Notes: generated by a model from the letters alone, not told the origin. Shown: positions 1-7,240, counted from the stretch's first letter. The stretch: DNA of 7,258 nt from Nitrospira sp. (GCA_029858925.1 JAOUEB010000061.1:1-7258), one strand, 5' to 3'. Numbers and translations are program-made.

Positions 1-1986
1 CCCGGCTCCATCCATGAAGGAGGCGAACTGGGCTATGCGCTCTCACATGCCTACGGAGCCGTCTTCGACAATCCGGACCTGATTGCGGCCTGCGTCATCG
101 GCGACGGCGAGGCGGAAACGGGCCCGCTCGCCACGAGCTGGCACTCCAACAAGTTTCTGAATCCAGCCACCGACGGCGTGGTCCTGCCGATTCTCCATTT
201 GAACGGCTACAAGATCGCGAATCCCACCGTGCTGGCCCGCATCAGTCACGACGAATTGGATCACCTCTTTCGAGGCTACGGCTACACCCCCCATTTTGTC
301 GAGGGCAGCGATCCGCGGGAGATGCATCAACGCATGGCTGCGACGCTCGATTCCATCATGCGTGACATTCAACGGATCAAAGGCGCTGCGTGCCGAGCCG
401 GGGCCAAGGAACGGCCGCTTTGGCCGATGATCGTGCTCCGGACTCCCAAAGGATGGACCTGTCCGCCACAGATCGACGGCAAGCGGACGGAAGATTATTG
501 GCGGAGCCATCAAGTGCCGATGGGTGAGATGGATCAGCCCGCGCATATCAAGATGCTCGAGCGATGGATGAAGAGTTATAAACCCATGGAATTATTCGAC
601 AAGACGGGACAATTCAAGCCCGAACTTGCCGACCTGGCGCCCAAGGGTATGCGGCGGATGAGCGCGAATCCCCATGCGAACGGCGGATTGCTCCTCAAAG
701 ATTTGCGGCTGCCAGATTTTTGTGATTATGCCGTCCGGGTGACAAAACCGGGCGCGCTCGAAGCCGAATCCACCCGTGTGATGGGGACATTCTTGCGGGA
801 CACGATGAAACTCAACTTGGAGAGTCGGAATTTTCGGCTCTTCAGTCCCGACGAGAACAACTCCAATCGCTGGCAGGATGTCTTAGACGTCACCAACCGA
901 GCCTGGATGGCGGAGCGCCATCCGTACGACGATCACCTGGCGCCGGACGGGAGGGTGATGGAGATGCTCAGTGAACACCAATGCCAGGGATGGCTGGAGG
1001 GGTATCTTCTGACCGGACGGCACGGGTTCTTTTCGTGCTATGAAGCCTTCATTCACATCATCGATTCGATGTTCAATCAGCATGCCAAGTGGCTGAAGGT
1101 CTGCGGCCATATTCCCTGGCGGAGACCGATCGCGTCCCTGAATTATCTATTGTCATCCCATGTGTGGCGGCAGGACCACAATGGATTCAGCCACCAAGAC
1201 CCCGGCTTCATCGACCACGTCGTCAATAAGAAGGCCGAAGTGATCCGGGTGTATCTGCCGCCGGACGCCAATACGCTCTTGTTCGTCACCGACCAGTGTC
1301 TGCGCAGCCGGAATCAGGTCAATGTGATCGTCGCCGGCAAACAGCGGGCGCTGCAGTGGCTCAATATGGACGACGCCATCACCCATTGCACAGCCGGCAT
1401 CGGCATTTGGGAATGGGCCAGCAACGACAAGCACAGCGAGCCTGATGTGGTGATGGCCTGCTGCGGCGACGTGCCCACCATGGAAACGCTCGCGGCCGTG
1501 TCCTTGATGGGGACACTGTTGCCGAACGTGAAGGTACGAGTGGTCAACGTGGTGGATCTTATGAAGCTGCAGCCACCCTCTGAACATCCGAACGGATTGT
1601 CGGACAAGGACTTCGATGCCCTGTTCACGAGGGAAAAGCCGATCATCTTTGCCTTCCACGGCTACCCCTGGCTGATCCACCGCCTGACATATCGACGGAC
1701 CAATCACAAGAACTTACACGTGCGCGGCTACAAGGAAGAGGGGACGACGACGACGCCGTTCGACATGGCGGTGATGAACGATCTCGATCGCTTTCATCTG
1801 GTCGCCGATGTCATCGATCGGATTCCCCTGCATGGGTCCCAGGCCGACTATGCCAAGCAGGCCCTCCGCGACAAACGGATCGAGCACAAACAGTACATCG
1901 CCGAGCATGGCGAAGACATGCCGGAGATCAGCCAATGGAAGTGGAGCGGGCGCAAGAAGACCGCAAAAGGCAGGCGTGTACTGTAA
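1..1986 (+). CDS. xfp: Phosphoketolase (xylulose-5-P/fructose-6-P), 5'-truncated by the window edge
   Basis: Thiamine-diphosphate enzyme of the cytoplasm. It cleaves xylulose-5-phosphate (and in many members fructose-6-phosphate) with phosphate to acetyl-phosphate plus glyceraldehyde-3-phosphate or erythrose-4-phosphate. Frame 1 is open from base 1, giving 661 residues and a TAA stop. Family members are about 800 residues, so roughly 130-140 N-terminal residues lie upstream of the window. An ATG at 178 is internal, because the reading before it is already classic phosphoketolase: EGGELGY appears within the first 12 codons, then G-x3-D-N-P and GDGE. The ThDP/Mg motif is GDG at window residues 34-36, with the partner Asn of HLNGYK at residue 68. 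The active-site segment [18 protein letters not shown] starts at residue 386. No frameshift or internal stop is seen. Xylulose-5-P-only versus dual specificity cannot be decided by eye. The following gene is not an obvious pathway partner, and no acetate kinase gene lies on the visible side. Confidence 0.97.
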   Translation, partial: PGSIHEGGELGYALSHAYGAVFDNPDLIAACVIGDGEAETGPLATSWHSNKFLNPATDGVVLPILHLNGYKIANPTVLARISHDELDHLFRGYGYTPHFVEGSDPREMHQRMAATLDSIMRDIQRIKGAACRAGAKERPLWPMIVLRTPKGWTCPPQIDGKRTEDYWRSHQVPMGEMDQPAHIKMLERWMKSYKPMELFDKTGQFKPELADLAPKGMRRMSANPHANGGLLLKDLRLPDFCDYAVRVTKPGALEAESTRVMGTFLRDTMKLNLESRNFRLFSPDENNSNRWQDVLDVTNRAWMAERHPYDDHLAPDGRVMEMLSEHQCQGWLEGYLLTGRHGFFSCYEAFIHIIDSMFNQHAKWLKVCGHIPWRRPIASLNYLLSSHVWRQDHNGFSHQDPGFIDHVVNKKAEVIRVYLPPDANTLLFVTDQCLRSRNQVNVIVAGKQRALQWLNMDDAITHCTAGIGIWEWASNDKHSEPDVVMACCGDVPTMETLAAVSLMGTLLPNVKVRVVNVVDLMKLQPPSEHPNGLSDKDFDALFTREKPIIFAFHGYPWLIHRLTYRRTNHKNLHVRGYKEEGTTTTPFDMAVMNDLDRFHLVADVIDRIPLHGSQADYAKQALRDKRIEHKQYIAEHGEDMPEISQWKWSGRKKTAKGRRVL

Positions 1987-1987
1987 A

Positions 1988-2011
1988 TTCAGTCTGTTGA
2001 ACAGCTCTGAA
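1988..2011 (+). repeat. Interrupted inverted repeat directly after the xfp stop codon
   Basis: Outer arms TTCAG (1988-1992) and CTGAA (2007-2011) flank inner arms CTGTT (1994-1998) and AACAG (2000-2004). With a TGA loop this folds into a hairpin of nine base pairs with a small 1x2 internal loop. It begins one base after the TAA. There is no T-tract after it, so it is not a standard Rho-independent terminator. It could protect the 3' end of the mRNA or act as a weak terminator. That role is inferred from position only. Confidence 0.4.
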
Positions 2012-2033
2012 ACCAGGTGGAGCCGCATTGCCC

Positions 2034-2051
2034 CTACCTACTTCTAGGTGG
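2034..2051 (+). terminator. Possible weak stem-loop between xfp and the DUF1207 gene
   Basis: ACCTA (2036-2040) and TAGGT (2045-2049) pair around a CTTC loop. The stem extends by one T-G wobble and one C-G pair to seven base pairs. No T-run follows (the next bases are ATGAATTCC), so a terminator role is only a guess. Together with the repeat at 1988-2011 it is the only secondary structure visible in this 153-bp spacer. Confidence 0.2.
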
Positions 2052-2128
2052 ATGAATTCCATCGCTGAAATATGTTATCGAAGGAGGCTTTTATACGAGA
2101 GTTTCAAGTAGGTGAAATAGATATTGTC

Positions 2129-2136
2129 AGGGGGGG
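2129..2136 (+). promoter_or_regulatory. Ribosome-binding site containing a run of seven G (DUF1207 gene)
   Basis: AGGGGGGG ends three bases before the ATG at 2140, and the AGG part sits at a normal Shine-Dalgarno distance of about eight bases. The G7 homopolymer (2130-2136) makes this site sensitive to length changes. A much better Shine-Dalgarno match, AAGGAGG at 2081-2087, lies further upstream but has no ATG, GTG or TTG at usable spacing, so it does not serve this gene. Confidence 0.5.
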
Positions 2137-2139
2137 AAC

Positions 2140-3108
2140 ATGGGCCGGATGGTTTCTTTCAGTCTATGGGCAGCCGGGGTGGGTATCATGGTCGTGCTGC
2201 TGGCCGGCCACACGTATGCGGACGAGCCTGAAGCCAAAAACCAGGACGCGAATACAGCGCAGCCGGTGCTCGACTGCCGGTATGGTCGCGCCGATGTCGG
2301 AGAAACGAGTGAGGCCTTTCCTTCCGACGATGTTTTTCGCCCCCTCATGGCGGACCCCAAACAGCCGCAGTTCTTTGCCATCTGGCAACACTCGCGACCG
2401 CGCAACGGCGGGTCGTCCTACAACCTGGGATCGGTGTCCATCGGTGAGAACTTCGGCTTATACAGCAAGCGGCAGGGATGCGACGGATGGCAAGTGGGTC
2501 TATTGACGGGTATCTTTGCGCAGTTCAATTTGGACCAAAAGAACGCCGAGTTGATCAACACCGACTTTAACGTGGGCATCCCGCTCTCGTGGCGATCGGG
2601 GAATTGGTCGACGAGGCTCCGCTATTATCACCAAAGCAGCCACATCGGCGATGAGTTTTGGGAGAGGAATATGAATTCCAATCTCGGATTTGAGCGGGTG
2701 ACGGTTTCCTTTGAAGAGGTGGATGCGATTCTGTCCTATGACTACCGATGGCTGCGCCTGTATGGAGGAGGCGCATACCTGGTGCATCGAGAACCGGATC
2801 ACGTCGACCGCATGCGGCTCCAGTGGGGGTTCGAAGCACGGGCCCCGTCGATGCGCACGAAAATCTTGGTGCCGTTCCTCGATCGGCTGATCGTGACGCC
2901 TGTGCTATCGGCGGATTTCAAGTCGAGGGAACAACATGGTTGGATTATCGACACTAATGTGCTGGCCGGTTTCGAATGGTCTCGCACGGGCTCCCGTCGT
3001 CATTTTCGGATCATGGCGACCTATTTTCACGGCTATAACCCCTATGGACAATTTTTCATCGACCAGAAGATCGAATCGATAGGTCTTGGGGCCTATTTCA
3101 CGTTTTAA
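2140..3108 (+). CDS. DUF1207-family predicted outer-membrane beta-barrel protein
   Basis: 322 residues, function unknown. Residues 1-27 form a signal peptide: a short basic start, a hydrophobic core around residues 8-22, and a probable cleavage after TYA (residue 27). The mature protein carries the pattern I recognise as DUF1207: F-R-P-L-M-A-D-P-K-Q-P near residue 67, then a segment ending GENFGLY, then NTDFNVGIPLSW, HQSSHIGDEF at 164-173, and YGGGAYLVHREP. Alternating hydrophobic and polar strands, many aromatics and a C-terminal Phe (AYFTF) are typical of outer-membrane barrels recognised by the BAM machinery. The ATG at 2140 is preferred for the G-rich ribosome-binding site. The ATG at 2149 would also leave an intact signal peptide but is further from that site. 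The protein is shorter than the roughly 400 residues I recall for the family. It is co-directional with xfp and ftsH but separated from both by more than 130 bp, so it is probably its own transcription unit or a loosely attached one. Confidence 0.8.
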   Translation: MGRMVSFSLWAAGVGIMVVLLAGHTYADEPEAKNQDANTAQPVLDCRYGRADVGETSEAFPSDDVFRPLMADPKQPQFFAIWQHSRPRNGGSSYNLGSVSIGENFGLYSKRQGCDGWQVGLLTGIFAQFNLDQKNAELINTDFNVGIPLSWRSGNWSTRLRYYHQSSHIGDEFWERNMNSNLGFERVTVSFEEVDAILSYDYRWLRLYGGGAYLVHREPDHVDRMRLQWGFEARAPSMRTKILVPFLDRLIVTPVLSADFKSREQHGWIIDTNVLAGFEWSRTGSRRHFRIMATYFHGYNPYGQFFIDQKIESIGLGAYFTF

Positions 3109-3160
3109 TGAGATGAAGCAGAATGCGGGCTTGTGAGTTCGTATGATGCGCGAGCCGTTC

Positions 3161-3169
3161 TGTTACAAT
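3161..3169 (+). promoter_or_regulatory. Candidate extended -10 promoter for ftsH
   Basis: TGTTACAAT matches the extended -10 form TGnTATAAT at eight of its nine bases. It lies 77 bp upstream of the ftsH ATG. The bases at the normal -35 position (about 3141-3146, GTATGA) are poor, as is common for extended -10 promoters. Transcription would begin near 3175-3177, immediately before the first palindromic repeat. I see no sigma-32 type heat-shock promoter and no CIRCE element, although ftsH is heat-inducible in several bacteria. Confidence 0.45.
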
Positions 3170-3177
3170 CTGCGCAA

Positions 3178-3209
3178 GTCGCGACGAGACCGGTCCACGG
3201 TCGCGACGA
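3178..3209 (+). repeat. Two copies of the palindromic 10-mer GTCGCGACGA, 22 bp apart, in the ftsH leader
   Basis: GTCGCGACGA occurs exactly at 3178-3187 and 3200-3209. The first eight bases (GTCGCGAC) are a perfect palindrome, so each copy could be a dimer-binding half-site of its own. The two copies could also pair with each other to form a hairpin with a loop of about 14 nt. The centre-to-centre distance of 22 bp is two helical turns, which would place two bound proteins on the same face. It sits just after the predicted transcription start of ftsH. The operator role is inference. Confidence 0.45.
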
Positions 3210-3245
3210 ACCATTATGAATAATGCAGTCTAGAAGATCGACCCT

Positions 3246-5048
3246 ATGGACAAGAAAATCTCCTTTTCTGTTTGGTATGTGCTGCTTGCGGTCATGGCCG
3301 TTATTCTGGTGCATGACGCCATCCTCGCCCTGAACAAGGTCGAAGAACTTCCGTACAGCCAGTTCAAAAGCTTGGTTGCAGCCGGAAAAGTGGCGGAAGT
3401 CTCCTTGGGCAGCCAACGGCTGACCGGAACAATTAAGACCGAACGAGACGCGAAAACCGAGAAGTCGTTTACGACGATCCGTGTCGAAGATCCGGATCTC
3501 GTTCGTGAGCTCAATGAACAGGGTGTCGTTTTCGCCGGCGTGATCGAATCGACGTTTTGGCGTGATCTTCTGTCATGGGTCCTGCCGGTGGCCGTGTTCG
3601 CCGCTGTCTGGTTCTTTATTATCCGCCGGTTCGGCCAAGCCCAGGGCGGCTTCATGCAGGTCGGGCAATCCAAAGCGAAGATCTACGTGGAGAAGGACAT
3701 CAAGGTGACATTCGCGGATGTCGCCGGCGTGGACGAGGCGAAGGAGGAACTGCGTGAAGTGATCGAGTTCCTCAAGACACCGGAAAAATTCACCAAACTG
3801 GGCGGGAAAATTCCGAAGGGCATCCTGTTGGTCGGCCCGCCTGGAACCGGGAAGACGCTGCTCGCCCGCGCTGTGGCCGGTGAAGCGGGGGTGACATTCT
3901 TCAGCATCAGCGGGTCGGAGTTCGTCGAAATGTTCGTGGGGGTCGGCGCGGCCCGCGTGCGCGACCTGTTCGATCAGGCGAAATTGAAGGCGCCCTGCAT
4001 CATCTTTATCGACGAGTTGGATGCGCTCGGAAAAGCGCGTGGCGCGGGACCCATGGGCCATGAAGAGCGGGAGCAAACGCTCAATCAGTTGCTGGTTGAG
4101 ATGGATGGCTTCGATCCTCGCATCGGGGTCATTCTCATGGCAGCGACCAATCGTCCCGAGATTCTTGATCCTGCGTTGCTGCGGGCCGGACGGTTCGATC
4201 GTCATGTGGTGGTGGACCGTCCGGACAAGATCGGACGTCTTGCCATTCTTCGTGTGCATGCCAAACAGGTGACGCTTGGTCCTGACGCCGATCTCGAAAA
4301 CATCGCAGCGATGACCCCTGGGTTCTCCGGAGCCGATTTGGCCAACATCATCAACGAGGCGGCGTTGCTGGCGGTGCGCCGTGGCAAGGATCAGGTCGGT
4401 TTTTCAGAATTGCAGGAGGCAGTCGAGCGAGTCATTGCCGGCTTGGAGAAGAAGAATCGCGTTCTGAATAAGATGGAGAAGGAGCGGGTGGCCTACCATG
4501 AGACGGGCCATGCCCTCGTTGCCATGTCATTGCCGGGGATGGATCAGGTACAGAAAATATCGATCATTCCGCGCGGCGTGGCGGCGCTCGGTTACACGCT
4601 CCAGCTTCCGACCGAAGACCGGTTCCTGATGACGAAGTCCGAGCTCGAAAACAAGGTCGCCGTGCTGCTGGGCGGCCGGATCGCGGAAGAGCTGACCTTC
4701 GGCGAAGCCTCCACCGGCGCGCAAAACGATCTGGTGAAGGCGACGAACATCGCCAAAAGCATGGTGAAGGCCTATGGCATGAGCGGCAAATTGGGCGCCA
4801 TTACGCTGGAGCGGGAGCTGCAGCCCCAGTTCCTCCAGTTGCCGATGGGATCTGAAAAGGGCGATTATTCTGAAGAGACCGCGCGGGAAATCGATTGCGA
4901 GGTGCGGCGGATCATCGACGAACAGTATGAACGGGTGAAGCGGCTGCTGGGAGAGAGGAAAGCCGCGTTGCAACGAGGCGCGCAGCTGCTGCTGGAACAG
5001 GAAGTCATCACCGGGGCGGAACTGAAAGCGGTAATGGAAAAGGTTTGA
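3246..5048 (+). CDS. ftsH: ATP-dependent zinc metalloprotease FtsH
   Basis: Inner-membrane AAA+ protease, normally a hexamer, that extracts and degrades misassembled membrane proteins and short-lived regulators. The 600 residues show, in order, a first membrane segment (about 8-29), a periplasmic FtsH_ext domain opening with PYSQF, and a second membrane segment (about 107-127). The AAA+ module follows, with Walker A GPPGTGKT at 197-204, pore loop FVG at 230-232, Walker B IIFIDE at 252-257, and arginine fingers R316 and R319 in the second region of homology. The zinc protease domain has HETGH at 418-422, with D495 of AQNDL as the likely third zinc ligand. All catalytic residues are present, so it should be active. 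E. coli FtsH is about 644 residues; the difference is mainly a missing C-terminal tail, since the protein ends soon after the protease domain. The Shine-Dalgarno sequence is weak (AGAAG at 3232-3236, nine bases before the ATG). Many genomes carry several FtsH copies, and whether this is the main one cannot be told here. Confidence 0.97.
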   Translation: MDKKISFSVWYVLLAVMAVILVHDAILALNKVEELPYSQFKSLVAAGKVAEVSLGSQRLTGTIKTERDAKTEKSFTTIRVEDPDLVRELNEQGVVFAGVIESTFWRDLLSWVLPVAVFAAVWFFIIRRFGQAQGGFMQVGQSKAKIYVEKDIKVTFADVAGVDEAKEELREVIEFLKTPEKFTKLGGKIPKGILLVGPPGTGKTLLARAVAGEAGVTFFSISGSEFVEMFVGVGAARVRDLFDQAKLKAPCIIFIDELDALGKARGAGPMGHEEREQTLNQLLVEMDGFDPRIGVILMAATNRPEILDPALLRAGRFDRHVVVDRPDKIGRLAILRVHAKQVTLGPDADLENIAAMTPGFSGADLANIINEAALLAVRRGKDQVGFSELQEAVERVIAGLEKKNRVLNKMEKERVAYHETGHALVAMSLPGMDQVQKISIIPRGVAALGYTLQLPTEDRFLMTKSELENKVAVLLGGRIAEELTFGEASTGAQNDLVKATNIAKSMVKAYGMSGKLGAITLERELQPQFLQLPMGSEKGDYSEETAREIDCEVRRIIDEQYERVKRLLGERKAALQRGAQLLLEQEVITGAELKAVMEKV

Positions 5049-5119
5049 ACGGTTGCCTGGCATAGGGTAAGTATGTACCAATCGATAGCGAGGTTGAGGC
5101 GCAAGCTGCCGAGCGGACT

Positions 5120-6235
5120 ATGTCGGTGGAACAACAGGCAACCATCTCCGTCAGCGGCAATGTGATTCACTGCCGGGGGGCCTGGACCCTTCCGAACGTG
5201 ACCGAGCTGGAGCGCCGTAGTGGGAAGCTCCGATGGCCCGATGCGCATGACGTGACGTGTGATGCCGGCGAGGTGACCGCCATGGATACTGGCGGAGCCC
5301 TGCTGTTGTATCGGAATCTCGATAGCCTGCGCCGCGCCGGCCGAAGCGTTTCTCTTCACGGGCTGAAGCCGGAATTCGCCGAGCTGGTCCAGCTGATCGA
5401 AACCAGCGCCCGCCAGGCGCGCGTCGCCGACCTCCGGGGCCCCAGCTGGGAGGCGCGCCTGAGCCAGGCCATTCTGCGCAAACAAGAAGCGGCCGTTCAC
5501 GCGCTTGCCTTTCTCGGAGAAACCGCCGTCATGTTCGGCCGGTCGCTGATGCGGCCGCAGGCCATTCGATGGCGGGCTCTGCTGCGGGTGGTGGAGTTGG
5601 ACGGTGTGCGCGCCTTGCCGATCACCGGCCTGCTGATGTTCCTGGTCGGCATCGTGATTGCGTATCAGGGAGCGGAACAGCTCCGCAAATTCGGCACGAA
5701 CATTTTTATCGTCGATCTGGTCGGGATTTCGCTGGTGCGGGAAATCTCGCCGTTGATCGTCGCGATTCTCATCGCCGGCCGATCGGGATCGGCCTATGCG
5801 GCTGAGATCGGCACGATGAAGGTGACTGAGGAATTGGACGCGGTCCGGACCCTCGGTATCTCGCCCATCGACTTGCTGGTTTTGCCGAGATCCTTCGCCC
5901 TCGTCGTCACCTTGCCGCTCTTGACGGTCTATGCCGACGTATTGGGTGTCTTCGGCGGCATGCTCATCGCCACGAACCAGTTGAACGTGAGTTTCGCCGA
6001 GTTCCTGGCTCGCTTTGAAGAGGCCGTCGCGGTGCGGCATTTTCTGATCGGCCTCGCCAAGGCGCCGTTCTTTGCGATCATCATCGCGATGGTCGGTTGC
6101 TATCAGGGGCTTCAGATCCGGGGGGGCGTGGACGACGTGGGCCGGCATACGACGATCGCCGTCGTGCAGAGCATTTTTCTCGTCATTGTCTTCGATGCCA
6201 TTTGCAGCGTGTTGACTAACTGGTGGGACATATGA
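5120..6235 (+). CDS. mlaE: MlaE-type lipid-transport ABC permease with an N-terminal STAS domain
   Basis: Inner-membrane permease of an MCE/Mla-type ABC transporter that moves phospholipids or related lipids between the inner and outer membrane. The 371 residues divide into two parts. Residues about 7-105 form a STAS domain with DTGG at 56-59; T57 aligns with the functional threonine of the separate MlaB protein, so an MlaB equivalent is fused here. Residues about 150-371 are the MlaE/YrbE permease, with hydrophobic segments near 166-183, 196-219, 250-285, 307-327 and 345-365. The family hallmark GRSGSAYAAEIGTMK begins at 220, followed by EELDAVRTLGI. The ATG at 5120 follows GAGCGGA (5111-5117), a weak ribosome-binding site, and starts the STAS domain completely. 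It lies 71 bp after ftsH with no visible terminator or good promoter between, so it may be co-transcribed with ftsH. It precedes its ATPase partner, whereas the classical order is mlaF then mlaE. The symbol is by homology, and E. coli-like function is not proven. Confidence 0.92.
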   Translation: MSVEQQATISVSGNVIHCRGAWTLPNVTELERRSGKLRWPDAHDVTCDAGEVTAMDTGGALLLYRNLDSLRRAGRSVSLHGLKPEFAELVQLIETSARQARVADLRGPSWEARLSQAILRKQEAAVHALAFLGETAVMFGRSLMRPQAIRWRALLRVVELDGVRALPITGLLMFLVGIVIAYQGAEQLRKFGTNIFIVDLVGISLVREISPLIVAILIAGRSGSAYAAEIGTMKVTEELDAVRTLGISPIDLLVLPRSFALVVTLPLLTVYADVLGVFGGMLIATNQLNVSFAEFLARFEEAVAVRHFLIGLAKAPFFAIIIAMVGCYQGLQIRGGVDDVGRHTTIAVVQSIFLVIVFDAICSVLTNWWDI

Positions 6236-6310
6236 CGCGCGAGACAGGCGGGACAGGTGTGAGTCGCGGGACGGGTGGATCCGGTCTTCCCGTTCGCGCC
6301 TGTCGCGCGT
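6235..6310 (+). repeat. Long imperfect inverted repeat with nested hairpin in the mlaE-mlaF spacer
   Basis: The left arm at 6235-6250 (ACGCGCGA, GA, CAGGCG) is complementary to the right arm at 6297-6310 (CGCCTG, TCGCGCGT) over 14 bp, with a two-base bulge. Nested inside, CGCG and ACGGG (6265-6275) pair with CCCGT and CGCG (6289-6298); the innermost right arm overlaps the outer one by two bases. The left arm starts on the last base of the mlaE stop codon. No T-tract follows, so it looks more like an mRNA-processing or stabilising element, or a mobile or dispersed intergenic repeat, than a simple terminator. Confidence 0.55.
6239..6274 (+). repeat. Degenerate 9-bp tandem repeat
   Basis: Four consecutive 9-mers read GCGAGACAG, GCGGGACAG, GTGTGAGTC and GCGGGACGG. 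Units 1, 2 and 4 differ from each other at only one or two positions, while unit 3 is diverged. Taken more broadly, GCGGGACAGGTG (6248-6259) recurs as GCGGGACGGGTG (6266-6277), 18 bp apart, or two periods. The run lies inside the left part of the inverted repeat. It is non-coding, between two genes. Confidence 0.4.
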
Positions 6311-6316
6311 TTCTTG

Positions 6317-6333
6317 CGCGTCTCGCTGACGCG
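6317..6333 (+). promoter_or_regulatory. Hairpin abutting the mlaF ribosome-binding site
   Basis: CGCGTC (6317-6322) and GACGCG (6328-6333) form a six-base-pair stem with a five-base loop (TCGCT). Its 3' foot touches GGGAG (6333-6337), the Shine-Dalgarno sequence ten bases before the mlaF ATG. The stem could hold the site at its edge or keep upstream structure away from it. The sequence shows only the potential to fold. Confidence 0.35.
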
Positions 6334-6347
6334 GGAGTACTGAGAAG

Positions 6348-7190
6348 ATGGGGATCAGCAGACTGAGTAGCCCCGAGTCACGGGGGAGATCCGACGATAT
6401 CAGTGCGCCGATTATCGACGCGAGCCATGTTTCCACGCGATTCGGAGCGGCCGTCGTGCATGAGGACGTGAGTTTGTCCATCAGGCAGGGCGAAGTCTTC
6501 GCGATCGCCGGAGGCAACGGCTGCGGCAAGTCCACGCTGCTGCGGGAAATCGTCGGTCTGCAGACGCCTTCAGGTGGAACCATTCGGATTCTTGGAGTCG
6601 ATAGCCGGCAATTGGGGGAGAGCAACGGCCGGCCGATTCACCATCGGTTTGGGGTCATGTTCCAGCACGGTGCCCTGTTCAGTTCGCTCACACTGGCGGA
6701 AAACGTGGCCGTGCCGTTGCGCGAACATACGGACCTGAATCCAGAATTGATTCGTGAGATCGTTGCCGTCAAGATCGCCATGGTGGGGCTGCCCCCGGAC
6801 AGCGGGGTGAAATTTCCGAACGAGCTCAGCGGAGGCATGAGGCGGCGGGCCGCCCTTGCGCGCGCGATCGTGATGGACCCGGAGTTGCTCTTTCTGGACG
6901 AACCGACGGCGGGGTTGGACCCGATGATCGCCGCGGGGTTCGACGATCTGGTGATCTCGTTGAAAAATCTCCTGGGGTTAACGGTCGTCATGGTGACGCA
7001 CGACTTGGACTCCCTGTGGCGTATCGCCAACCGGGTGGCAGTGCTGGGCAAGGGGAAAGTGCTGGGGGTGGGAACCATGCAGGAGTTGTCGCAATCCGAC
7101 GACCCGATCATCAAAGAATATTTCCACGGTCCACGCGGGCGCACTGCGCTGGAACAGGCGGCATGGAACGGTACGAGACGTGACGCATGA
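6348..7190 (+). CDS. mlaF: MlaF-type ATP-binding protein of the lipid-transport ABC system
   Basis: Cytoplasmic ATPase subunit that should pair with the MlaE-type permease encoded just upstream to power lipid movement. It has 280 residues, against about 270 for E. coli MlaF. It contains a complete ABC nucleotide-binding domain: Walker A GGNGCGKST at 55-63, Q-loop Q106 in VMFQHGALF, signature LSGGM at 160-164, Walker B LLFLDE ending with D184 and E185, D-loop GLDP, and switch histidine H218 in THD. The phrase FQHGALFSSLTLAENV and the C-terminal YFHGPRGR are typical of the MlaF/Ttg2A branch. The first 20 or so residues are polar and variable, a slight N-terminal extension. The ATG at 6348 has GGGAG at 6333-6337 and keeps the beta-strand region ahead of Walker A intact. 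It is separated from mlaE by 112 bp of repeats, unusually far for two subunits of one complex. An MCE protein (MlaD) is expected nearby but is not visible. Confidence 0.93.
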   Translation: MGISRLSSPESRGRSDDISAPIIDASHVSTRFGAAVVHEDVSLSIRQGEVFAIAGGNGCGKSTLLREIVGLQTPSGGTIRILGVDSRQLGESNGRPIHHRFGVMFQHGALFSSLTLAENVAVPLREHTDLNPELIREIVAVKIAMVGLPPDSGVKFPNELSGGMRRRAALARAIVMDPELLFLDEPTAGLDPMIAAGFDDLVISLKNLLGLTVVMVTHDLDSLWRIANRVAVLGKGKVLGVGTMQELSQSDDPIIKEYFHGPRGRTALEQAAWNGTRRDA

Positions 7191-7212
7191 AGCGTATCTC
7201 GTTGGGGAAAAG

Positions 7213-7240
7213 AGCTTATAGCTCATGGCGCATAGCACGT
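7213..7240 (+). repeat. Degenerate heptad tandem repeat downstream of mlaF
   Basis: Four consecutive 7-mers read AGCTTAT, AGCTCAT, GGCGCAT and AGCACGT; each shares at least four of seven positions with the unit before it. The first two units also form a small inverted repeat, GAGCT-TAT-AGCTC (7212-7224). Read on the minus strand, this is followed by TTTTCCCC, a very weak terminator-like shape. The period and AGCTNAT style resemble degenerate intergenic repeats rather than coding sequence. The last 18 bases of the window show nothing further. Confidence 0.4.

Noticed and set aside
178..180. ATG 178 as the start of phosphoketolase
   Set aside because: Codons 1-59 of the window, upstream in the same frame, already encode the conserved EGGELGY and GDGE motifs, so the gene begins before the window.
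2072..2506. Plus-strand frame starting at ATG 2072 that overlaps the DUF1207 gene
   Set aside because: There is no Shine-Dalgarno sequence before ATG 2072, and most of the frame is an out-of-frame reading of the DUF1207 gene with no family resemblance. Only the G7 slip possibility was kept as a minor finding.
3573..4259. 228-codon minus-strand frame inside ftsH
   Set aside because: It lies wholly opposite the AAA+ domain of ftsH, its His- and Gln-rich composition is typical of an antisense shadow, and it has no recognisable motif.
5049..5119. A separate promoter for mlaE (TTGCCT at 5053 with TATGTA at 5072)
   Set aside because: The spacing between the two boxes is only 13 bp and both match poorly. 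No terminator is visible either, so read-through from ftsH is the simpler view.
4865..6625. Long open frame on the minus strand (586 codons) opposite the end of ftsH, all of mlaE and the start of mlaF
   Set aside because: The opposite strand encodes three well-recognised proteins across the same span. The minus frame crosses gene borders and a repeat spacer and shows no recognisable domain. Long shadow frames are common in GC-rich DNA.
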